DNA of 64,000 nucleotides from Trogon surrucura (Eukaryota; Chordata; Aves; Trogoniformes; Trogonidae): the NCBI GenBank assembly GCA_020746105.1, contig CM036622.1, forward strand, positions 39,471,477-39,535,476. The letters are read 5' to 3'. The notes beneath the pieces were generated by a model. The model saw only the letters and a program-made list of their open reading frames with translations, made no database searches and was not told the origin of the DNA. Every line of letters starts with the position of its first letter. Position 1 is the first letter of the stretch. This document shows positions 16,558 to 24,786 of the stretch, piece after piece. Both the position numbers and the translations under genes were made by a program.

Positions 16558-17142
16558 TGTCGTGAAGACAGTGGAGAAGAGCGCTCCCATGTTTCTAAAG
16601 ATGACAAATTCACGCACGTGCCTAAATTAAATTTATTAATAAACGGAAGCGCCTCCAAAATTAAAGGTTCGGGTATCAATTGGAAAAGAGTTAACCACAC
16701 TACACCCACCCTAACCAAAGAATAATGATCCGGATCCCAATACACTCACCTTATAAAAGATGAGGAGTCTCAATCTCGAGAATGTTACACTCACCTTACA
16801 CAGATGAGGAGTCTCAACCCCGGGGACAAAAGTCCTTAGGCGGCGTCCCACCTAAGGGGGGAGCTTGAGTACCCCTGCCTGCAGAACCAGCTGCCACGAG
16901 GTAATCCCCCAAGATGGCTGCCAGCGCCCCGTTTTAAAGTCTCAGTCGAGTTGACTGTGGTCAATCAAGCCATATTGGCCTTTTATTGGCTGCCAGCCAA
17001 CTTCCTGGGAGTGCCCCTCAGGGTGATGGGTCATTTCCGAGCCAGCCCAGGTTTCCAGAAAATTCTCTGAAATCTGCCTAGCAACTGCTGGCTCACAGAG
17101 GGGGGCACTCCCGACCAATGGGGGAAGGATGCACCTGCCACA
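16558..17142 (-). repeat. Provirus 3' LTR
   Basis: 585 bp, identical by eye to 21848-22432 (offset 5,290). Its AATAAA at 16632-16637 would terminate the proviral transcript. Short frames inside it are LTR shadows, not genes. Confidence 0.93.
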
Positions 17143-17341
17143 ATCCACCCCGTGACCACAGTCATCTCGACTCACCTTGAAGTGGTGGTACAGGCACCTC
17201 TTGCCTCCAAGGTTAAAAGGGGGTGCAGTCTTGGTGAGGATTGATCGCTCCAGATCATCATTCCCCAGTCAAGGCCTGGTTTACAATAGAGCATAAGGCA
17301 TTTTCCGAAGTGCTATAAAACGTAGCACTAAGCATATAGCA

Positions 17342-17453
17342 ATACTTAACAAAATGCAAGATAGATAGATTCCTCAAACGTTGAGGTATAACATAATACT
17401 TAACAGAATTAGCAATATGCAAGATAGATTCCTCAAACATTGAGGTATAACAT
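17342..17453. repeat. Direct repeat with a palindromic core in the provirus
   Basis: Two units (17342-17394 and 17396-17453) share ATACTTAACA..., ATGCAAGATAGAT and GAGGTATAACAT. Each carries CCTCAA-ACR-TTGAGG, able to form a 6-bp stem with a 3-base loop. The copies differ by small indels and one loop base. Confidence 0.7.
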
Positions 17454-17692
17454 TAAACCACCTCCCAAATGAACATCTAACGGAGTTAACAATATGCAAA
17501 ATCACAACAACAGGTTATTAATGTATGCTGCTCTCCCCACCCCGACAGTCCCGAGAGGCTATCCGGAAGGTGGAGAGTAGTCCATTCAGTAGTATCCTCC
17601 TTCATCTTCACGTCTCCTGAAGATCTGAGACACAAACTCCTCAGTTATAGACCCTTAAAATGCCCTGTCATAATATAACCTGGCCCAGAAAA

Positions 17693-17726
17693 CCCAAACA
17701 TATTGAAATCCCAAACATATTGAAAT
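17693..17726. repeat. Perfect 17-bp tandem duplication in the provirus
   Basis: CCCAAACATATTGAAAT occurs twice head to tail (17693-17709 and 17710-17726), probably replication slippage in the proviral 3' region. Confidence 0.85.
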
Positions 17727-17950
17727 CCTTCAGCCAAACAGTTTTCATTGTGGCAACAATTGCCACTGAGTCCTTTCCGTGTTAGTCTATTGAGTCCACT
17801 TATGCATTCAGGACACAGGCACTACATCCATCTGCTGACCAGCCCAGCACTTCACATCCATCTTCTTCCGGTAGTCGTATGGGTCTTTCTTCATTGTCCT
17901 AAAAGAGAACACAAAAGTGGACCTCAGCCCTTCAGGGCTGGGCTTTCAGG

Positions 17951-20900
17951 TTAGAAGTCCGGGATTATCCATCTGACACTAATACGGTGTGTTTTTCCAT
18001 TTCTGTCTAGGGCCTCCCAAGCATATAAACCTCTAGGTTTCACCAGAGTCATGGACACAATGCCTATTGAGGGCAGCTTCACCATGACTGGTTGTCCCAC
18101 AGATATCTGTGATGGTAACTGGCTTGATGTATTGTCCGGTTCAGAGTTGTTATGTATTCTTAGTCTAGGGCTAGCGCCCATGAGTGGTTCTGATAGACAG
18201 AACGCTTGAATTTTCGGACTTCCAAAACTTCCCCAGCGGTTATTGGTGATGAAAACTGCTTGGGCCAACCGTATGTCCCAGTTAGATCGTGAGACAGCAG
18301 CATGCCGCTTAATCAATCCATTAGTGCGTTCCACGATCCCATTGGCCTGGGGGTAATAAGGTGTATGAAACACCCATTTAATACCTTCCCCTTGGGCCCA
18401 ATCTTGAACCACTGTGGCTGTAAAATGTGACCCATTGTCACTTTGAATACTTTCAGGTGTAGGTAAAACACTAAACCACTCACTCAGCACTCGCACTGTT
18501 CGGTCCCCAGTGGCAGCACTGGTAGCTGTAGCTCTTGTCAGTCCTGAAACTACTTCCACTCCTACCAGGATGAATTTCTTTCCATGGGATGGTTTTAATG
18601 GTCCCACATAATCCACTTGCCAGGTGCTCCAAAGAGCCTTGCCCCATCTGATATGTTGGGCAGGAGCTTGATTTGGATGGTTAGCTTTAAGTCTTATCTG
18701 GCATTGTGGACAAGCAGTAAGAATTGCCTCACAGACTTTCATAGATATTGGCCAACCTCGAGACCTACATTCATAATACAAGTCTGCTTTACCTGAATGG
18801 CCTCGCTTTACATGTAACCATTCGGCTAGACGATCCCAGTCCTCGTCACAAGAAGTTGCTCTGATTTGAGTTAAGTGGTCCACTTGTTGGTTCCACTTGG
18901 AAGCAGGGGTTTTGTCCCTTGTATGTCCTTTTACCCATCCCACCTTTAAGGATCGTGATCTCCCTAATTCCAGTAGGCGTTGCCAATCCTCTGCCCTCCA
19001 TACTTTGGTGCGGCCTATTTCCCACTGGCTGGACTCCCAGTGGCATACCCACTCAGTGGCACCCATGAAGGTCGCATAAGAGTCAGTGTAAATGGCAGTA
19101 GCTCCATTTTCAGCAGCTAGTAAGAGGGCTCGCAGCTCTCCAACTTGTGCACTGCCTTCTCCTACCTCCTCAACTGTCCTCCCGGTATTAATTTCCAGTG
19201 CAACTGCTTTGTACTGCCATTTTAGCCCCTCCCGCCAGGCCGATGCATCAGTAAACCACACACCCTGTGTGTTTGTGTCAGTCTTAAATTCAGGGGCCTT
19301 CTTGATGGGGGATGGTTTACAAGGCTGACTTCGCATGGCTGGGTCTGGACTTATAGGTTGCTGTAGTTTAGATGTTTTAGTTGAGCCTTCCTTTAATTGT
19401 AGTAGCTGACTAATCCCCTCTATATATGCATACCATTTCCTAACAGTGGCCTTTTGTGCTACACCCTCAGGAGGGGGTGTTCCACTGAGGATTGAATTCA
19501 GCAGAGGAAAAGGACCTTGCACTATAACCTCCTGGGTGGTACATAACTTTTCTGCCTCTTTAATTGTTCTGGTGAGAGAAAGTACCCCTTTCTCCCAATC
19601 TGAGTATCGTAACTCACTTTCTTTGAATGCAGTGGAGGAAAATAATAATGGCCTAGCCGGACCCTGTGGTCCCTTTTGGAACATATTACAGTAGGATGCA
19701 TGAACAGCAAATCCCCACTCCACTCTCAGTGGGTCCTGTGGGTGTAGAGGGCCTAATCTTTGATAAGTCTTGAGTTCATCTCTTAAGATATTGAGTGCTT
19801 CTGTATGTTGTGGAGTCCAGTCCCATGTTCTGTTTTTCTTCAACAGGTTGTAAAGTGGGCGGGCAATTACTGAATAACCTGGTACATGTTTCCTCCAATA
19901 GCCTAGTGTGCCCAGTAATTGTTGTAGTTCTGTCCTGTTACATGGGGTTTGCCCTTTCTCTATGGCAGACAAAGTGTCATCAGGCACAGCCGTTGCACCA
20001 GCTATCCATAAGGCACCTAGAAACTTTATCTCCTGTCCAGGACCTTGGCATTTGGAGGGTGGAACATCTAACCCATTTTCAGTTAGCACATCCCAAACAA
20101 CCTTAGCTGTTTGTCCTACTTGCTCTTTGTTGTTTCCACCAATTAAGATGTCATCTATATACTGATAAATGCAGACTCCTGTTGGCACCTCTACAGTACC
20201 AAGTAGTTTGGCCAAGGCATTGTGGGCAATTGTGGGTGAATGCGTGTAGCCCTGTGGGAATTGATTAAACGTATACTGTATCCCTTCCCAAGTGAAGGCA
20301 AACTGAGGTTTGTCCTCATCCCTTAGAGGGACCATGAAAAACATATCCTTCACATCAAAGGTAACTGTCCAGGAATGGGCAGCAGCTTGTAATTCAGACT
20401 GCCTTCTCTCAAGGTCGCCAAACAACTCAGTGACAAACCCTGTAGCTGCACTAGGCAGCAGGCACCGACAAACAGGATATAGCAACAGTGATGCAATTTG
20501 CAAAATCTCTATCTGCGGTGAAGCAGTTTCCCAAGTTTTTACAAGCATCTCTTTCATCTCACCACTTCCGAAAGTCCACACCCTGTTATCAGACAACAAA
20601 CGCCTGCCTACTAGCACCATTAGAACAAAAGGTATCCACCTTAAAACAGCTAATGACCATTCCCACAGCAATCGCCAGGAGTGAGCCTTCTTATCAGTAG
20701 AGCACTGATCTACTACACAGATGGGTTTAATTACACTCTCAAAGTGGGGGAAAGCTGATGCCCTAGAATTGTGACTCATCGCATTTACTTTCAACAATTC
20801 CATCAGCCTCCGACTATGCTTAACAGGTTGCCCGTGCTGTGAAGTCTGGGGAACGCCCAGGGCTGGAGTCTTTCTCCAGGCACAGAGCCTGTCGCTCCCC

Positions 20901-21880
20901 CGGGTCGAATCCAGTCCACCCCGTGCCGGTACCGGGACGGGAGTTCCGCGTTCTGGGACGGGGGTTCCGGGGCTCACCCCTTCCGACGGACCAGCCCGAG
21001 TTTGGCGGACCCGCCTACTTCCGTCTGTTCCCCCACCCCCAGGGTCCGCCCACCCCAGCTCACGGCCGAAGGTGACTAGCTCGTGTAAAAGTTCCGCCCA
21101 GCTGGGTACGTGAGCAGGGGCATTAGGATTCTGTACATTCCCATCTATAATCCTTTGAATCCTCTCCTTAGCCGTATTCATGTAGAGTTTTACGGCATCC
21201 GGCAATCCTTTGACCAAAGATCTAAGGTGCCGCGGCTCTACCGGCGCCGCCATGGGAATGCCCTGCTGGCCACGTACGTACATAGCTTGAATACACGCAG
21301 CCTTCTGAATAGCCTCGGTTAAATCTGATGGTCCCTTCACTTGAAAAACAACAGGCTCCCCTCTCTCTCTCGGGTCAATACCCCCAGCACAAAGCGGCAC
21401 ACGGGACATTACTGACTGATCACCCGCGGAACCGCCAGAAAGATAAACTCCAGGAGCACAGAAAGAAGTCGCTTTCTCACCACCACCACTGAAAGGGAAA
21501 CGCCACCATTCCTTACATTCGATTTCTCCCGCGCTGCCACCCCGCGATCCGGGGAACTTCGTCTTAAGGAGGAACCGCAAATTTCCCTCAGCTTGTGCCA
21601 GCATTAACTCAATTTTCTCTTCTAACAAAAGGACTCGCTTCCTTTCTTGTTTCAATTCCATTCTTAAACTCTTATTTTCTAATTCTACACGGAGAATCTG
21701 CCTGTGCAGTTTCTCCGGGCTATCAGCTTGTTCACAGCCACTCGGCTGGGTAAACGGGGCTTTCTTCACCCCTTCTAAACCAGGGCTCTGGGTGCAACCG
21801 TGAGTCAGCCCTCTCTCGTCTGATACCCTGCTCGCTGCGCCAAATAATGTCGTGAAGACAGTGGAGAAGAGCGCTCCCAT
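17951..21880 (-). CDS. Proviral Gag-Pol-like polyprotein (RT, RNase H, integrase)
   Basis: 1309 codons without a stop, from ATG at 21880 to TAA at 17951. Numbered from that Met: Gly2 and Ser6 give a myristoylation-type start; a Leu-rich coiled coil spans about 57-98; a capsid-like helical region spans about 170-280; a Gly/Pro/Arg-rich tract spans about 280-335. A hydrophobic, Trp-containing stretch follows at about 400-475. RT has D509 and YIDD with D576/D577. RNase H has D878, E915, D933 and D1001. Integrase has zinc ligands H1023, H1028, C1057 and C1060 and a DD35E triad D1090, D1148, E1184, then a C-terminal domain. I see no protease D-T/S-G motif, no Cys-His zinc knuckle, and the RT fingers look incomplete. 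The upstream frame to 21907 begins with GTG and is not needed. The start is the first ATG on the expected RNA and has a strong context (AACATGG). RT to integrase is firm; the Gag part is judged by position and character. Confidence 0.88.
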   Translation of the reverse strand: MGALFSTVFTTLFGAASRVSDERGLTHGCTQSPGLEGVKKAPFTQPSGCEQADSPEKLHRQILRVELENKSLRMELKQERKRVLLLEEKIELMLAQAEGNLRFLLKTKFPGSRGGSAGEIECKEWWRFPFSGGGEKATSFCAPGVYLSGGSAGDQSVMSRVPLCAGGIDPRERGEPVVFQVKGPSDLTEAIQKAACIQAMYVRGQQGIPMAAPVEPRHLRSLVKGLPDAVKLYMNTAKERIQRIIDGNVQNPNAPAHVPSWAELLHELVTFGRELGWADPGGGGTDGSRRVRQTRAGPSEGVSPGTPVPERGTPVPVPARGGLDSTRGSDRLCAWRKTPALGVPQTSQHGQPVKHSRRLMELLKVNAMSHNSRASAFPHFESVIKPICVVDQCSTDKKAHSWRLLWEWSLAVLRWIPFVLMVLVGRRLLSDNRVWTFGSGEMKEMLVKTWETASPQIEILQIASLLLYPVCRCLLPSAATGFVTELFGDLERRQSELQAAAHSWTVTFDVKDMFFMVPLRDEDKPQFAFTWEGIQYTFNQFPQGYTHSPTIAHNALAKLLGTVEVPTGVCIYQYIDDILIGGNNKEQVGQTAKVVWDVLTENGLDVPPSKCQGPGQEIKFLGALWIAGATAVPDDTLSAIEKGQTPCNRTELQQLLGTLGYWRKHVPGYSVIARPLYNLLKKNRTWDWTPQHTEALNILRDELKTYQRLGPLHPQDPLRVEWGFAVHASYCNMFQKGPQGPARPLLFSSTAFKESELRYSDWEKGVLSLTRTIKEAEKLCTTQEVIVQGPFPLLNSILSGTPPPEGVAQKATVRKWYAYIEGISQLLQLKEGSTKTSKLQQPISPDPAMRSQPCKPSPIKKAPEFKTDTNTQGVWFTDASAWREGLKWQYKAVALEINTGRTVEEVGEGSAQVGELRALLLAAENGATAIYTDSYATFMGATEWVCHWESSQWEIGRTKVWRAEDWQRLLELGRSRSLKVGWVKGHTRDKTPASKWNQQVDHLTQIRATSCDEDWDRLAEWLHVKRGHSGKADLYYECRSRGWPISMKVCEAILTACPQCQIRLKANHPNQAPAQHIRWGKALWSTWQVDYVGPLKPSHGKKFILVGVEVVSGLTRATATSAATGDRTVRVLSEWFSVLPTPESIQSDNGSHFTATVVQDWAQGEGIKWVFHTPYYPQANGIVERTNGLIKRHAAVSRSNWDIRLAQAVFITNNRWGSFGSPKIQAFCLSEPLMGASPRLRIHNNSEPDNTSSQLPSQISVGQPVMVKLPSIGIVSMTLVKPRGLYAWEALDRNGKTHRISVRWIIPDF
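21825..21842 (-). other. Primer-binding site, tRNA-Ser(UGA)
   Basis: The plus-strand text ACCCTGCTCGCTGCGCCA equals the last 18 bases of vertebrate tRNA-Ser(UGA) including CCA, as I recall that tRNA, so the minus strand (TGGCGCAGCGAGCAGGGT) would bind it. It lies 5 bases inside the 5' LTR edge, slightly further than the usual 2-3. Unusually, it lies within the open reading frame. Confidence 0.8.
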
Positions 21881-22432
21881 GTTTCTAAAGATGACAAATT
21901 CACGCACGTGCCTAAATTAAATTTATTAATAAACGGAAGCGCCTCCAAAATTAAAGGTTCGGGTATCAATTGGAAAAGAGTTAACCACACTACACCCACC
22001 CTAACCAAAGAATAATGATCCGGATCCCAATACACTCACCTTATAAAAGATGAGGAGTCTCAATCTCGAGAATGTTACACTCACCTTACACAGATGAGGA
22101 GTCTCAACCCCGGGGACAAAAGTCCTTAGGCGGCGTCCCACCTAAGGGGGGAGCTTGAGTACCCCTGCCTGCAGAACCAGCTGCCACGAGGTAATCCCCC
22201 AAGATGGCTGCCAGCGCCCCGTTTTAAAGTCTCAGTCGAGTTGACTGTGGTCAATCAAGCCATATTGGCCTTTTATTGGCTGCCAGCCAACTTCCTGGGA
22301 GTGCCCCTCAGGGTGATGGGTCATTTCCGAGCCAGCCCAGGTTTCCAGAAAATTCTCTGAAATCTGCCTAGCAACTGCTGGCTCACAGAGGGGGGCACTC
22401 CCGACCAATGGGGGAAGGATGCACCTGCCACA
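21848..22432 (-). repeat. Provirus 5' LTR (promoter side)
   Basis: 585 bp. Read on the minus strand it starts TGTGGCAGG and ends CTTCACGACA. U3 contains two CCAAT-type boxes (CAGCCAATAAAAGGCCAATATGG, near 22255-22280) and a TTTAAAA TATA-like box near 22223-22229. A 45-bp-period internal repeat covers 22032-22107, and each copy contains a splice-donor consensus AAGGTGAGTG. The poly(A) signal AATAAA is at 21922-21927, placing U5 in roughly the last 55 bases. No ATG occurs on the minus strand between the TATA-like box and 21880. Confidence 0.92.
22033..22087 (-). promoter_or_regulatory. Two tandem splice-donor consensus sites in the 5' LTR
   Basis: On the minus strand AAGGTGAGTG occurs at 22033-22042 and 22078-22087, each matching the mammalian/avian 5' splice consensus (AG|GTGAGT). 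They sit in the two units of the 45-bp-period LTR repeat, downstream of the TATA-like box, so they would be in the 5' leader of the proviral RNA. Whether they are used is not known. Confidence 0.5.
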
Positions 22433-22437
22433 AACAT
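22433..22437. repeat. Target-site duplication, right copy (AACAT)
   Basis: Partner of 16553-16557. An intact duplication shows the element inserted as one unit and that the LTRs were not assembled from different insertions. Confidence 0.8.
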
Positions 22438-24314
22438 TTGGCTGAGCTACATAGTTTTTGGTTCTTGAAGGTATCTAATTTTCAGAAAACACTAAGCAGC
22501 CAATCTTCACAAGTCAATCTTGTGATTTCAGATTAGAAACTACCAAGCCAAGGCACCTATGCCTGAAAATGCTAATTTAGTAAAATCTTGGGTAGTTTTT
22601 ATATATTTGTTTCTCATAACATATTGAGGACTTTTCCTGCCTATTAAATCTCTGCTTTATGGAACACACTGGATCCTGATTGTCTATAGACTTTCCCTGC
22701 CGCATATTCCCATTTGCTTTGCAACAGGGTCTGTGTGGTTATCTATGAGACAACAACCCAAAAAGTACAGTGGATGTTTGTCCATTGTTTGTGAAAAAAA
22801 AAATTGCCCAGTGGTGCAGGTAGAGTGTTGCTAAAATTCTGCAGTGGAAGAGAACTCATCTGATAAAGGCTTAGACGAAGTAAATGATCCACCTTTGAAA
22901 CTCCCCAAGCCTGAATGTTGGAGGTACTGGAAGGGTTAACTGCCTGAGTTGTTGATACTACAGTGCTAGATCACAGGGAAAAATTCTGTAGAGGAGACTA
23001 ACTTCTGATTTCTGTAAGTTGCAGCGCCAGGGGAATCACTGTTATCTTGTCTGCTCATGCTTGCAGTGAAGCAGAAATCTCTCAGGTTGAGAGCTCAGGG
23101 AGTTTCTTTCCTCAAGGGCAAGAGATGATTCAGGAGGAGCTGCTGGGGGAAGCTGCCTGTAAAAACAAAGGAGGGGAAGAGGAATGCAAGATTAGCAGTG
23201 ATAGAGGACTGGGGATACTGGGGATATTTGTGAATAGTTTTAGTTAATTAGTTTCTCCCTGAAACCAATCAGAATACAGTTTAGATGCTCATTGCTTGGC
23301 AGAGATAGGGCATTTCTACATTTTAAAAGGGTAAAAATTATTATCCAGAGCATAGTACCTTAGAGAGCTTCTTCAGTCTATTTCCATATCTTCCAGTGCA
23401 CAGACCTCGCTGGCAGTGAAGCCACATTTTTTTTTTTGTGGGTTTCACAGGAATGGAATCTGGGAATAATTTTAGGATGAGACAGTTGCACTATATAAAC
23501 CAGCATAATTAGTGGCAAGTCCTGAATGCAATTGTCATGTATGTTTAAATAAATATAATATCTTTGACAATTTTTTTCAGTTTCATTCTGTCTTCTTACT
23601 GTTGTAGAGAATACTGAAATCTTCAAGCTAGATCCCTTTTAGGAAAGCAAAAATCTTTGGTTTATTAATAGTGTATTAAAATAATTTCATTAATATTGAA
23701 CTTCCAAGCCCCATCTGTTTACACCAAAAAACCCCAAGCAAGCCTCAAATCACAGAGATGTTATTTTACCTTGCTAAGTTTGTTGACAAAAATCACCATA
23801 TTTCCTTGGAGGGATGGGGAGAAATAATTTTTGGAATGAAATAGTTTCATGATACTATCTTAGGGAGAAGAAAAATCTCAGATTCTTCAATATGTAAAAC
23901 TTACTTGTCTCCTCAATAAGTGTAAATCATAAGCTCAGATTTATCTCAGAAACTATATGGATCTTACAAAAGTTTTCTTCAGGGCTCTTCTTGGCTGATA
24001 ACAAATTTGTACCTGTAGAAGTTAACTCTCTTTAAAAGCTGAGAAATAAAAGATATAGCATAGTGTTGTGTTCTTGCCCCACCTATAAAAGTATGTTTAT
24101 TCTGAGAATCTGATCTTTTCTCCATTATAAACCTGTCCTGTAGTCCAGCCTATAGTCCAGTCAGTTTGTTAGAAACTAAAGTTTTACAGCTTCTCCAGTT
24201 CTTCATTGCTCCTAATAAATAGACAGATAACTAAATCCACTACAATAACAGGCATAGCTAGCAGTTCCTGGGCTGTTCTTAGCAGACATATGGCAAATAT
24301 TGTCATATTGCTGT

Positions 24315-24786
24315 CACAGAGTCATAGAATGGCTTGTGTTGGAAGAGACCTTAAAGATCATCTACTTCCAACCCCCCCTGCCACGGGCAGTGACACTTCC
24401 CACTAGACCAGATTTCTCAGAGCCCCCTCCAGCCTGGCCTTGAACACTTCCAGGGGTGAGGCATCCACAGCTTCTCTGGGCAACCTGTTCCAGTGTCTCA
24501 CCACCATCATAGTAAAGAATTTCTTCCTAATGTCTAATTTATATCTACCTTGCTCTAGTTTAAAACCATTGTGCCTTGTCCTATCACCATATGCCCTTGC
24601 AAAACATCCCTCCCCAGCTTTCCTGTAGACCCCCTTCACGTGGAGCCTTCTCTTTTCCAGGCTGAATACATCCAACTCCCTCAGCCTATCCTTGTATCCT
24701 TGTGTCCTGGTGCTCCAGCCCTCTGATTCTCTTTGTGGCCTCCACTGGACCCTCTCCAACAGATCCAACCTGTCACACATAGTCAA
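24315..24786 (-). repeat. CR1 LINE fragment
   Basis: Starts at the CR1 3' end (agtcatagaatggcttgtg). A 127-codon minus frame (24403-24786) covers the ORF2 C-terminus, with [36 protein letters not shown] and VVRHWNRLPREAVDA, all typical of CR1. Confidence 0.9.

Larger units (their letters stand above)
17143..17950 (-). other. Proviral 3' non-coding segment, no env
   Basis: About 0.8 kb between the pol stop and the 3' LTR. Neither strand holds a credible env or accessory frame. It contains a hairpin-bearing direct repeat (17342-17453) and a 17-bp tandem duplication (17693-17726). The G-rich run abutting U3 (minus strand GGGGTGGATT, 17143-17152) is the best candidate for the polypurine tract, though short. 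Confidence 0.6.
16558..22432 (-). mobile_element. ERV-L-like (class III) provirus with identical LTRs
   Basis: 5,875-bp provirus on the minus strand: 5' LTR (21848-22432), tRNA-Ser primer site, one Gag-Pol-like ORF (21880 to 17951), about 0.8 kb of non-coding sequence, then the 3' LTR (16558-17142). The ends are TG...CA and the flanks carry AACAT on both sides. Assignment to the ERV-L/spuma-related class rests on the style of the RT and integrase, the 5-bp duplication and the Ser-tRNA primer site. No env, protease or dUTPase is recognised. Its base composition is clearly richer in G+C than the surrounding intron. Line-by-line comparison of the LTRs showed no difference, implying a very recent insertion (or LTR homogenisation). 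Without its own protease and env it could move, if at all, only with help in trans; this is inference. Confidence 0.93.

Noticed and set aside
16371-16745. 124-codon minus-strand frame
   Set aside because: Mostly 3' LTR sequence running past the LTR edge into the intron; starts with GTG and has no protein features.
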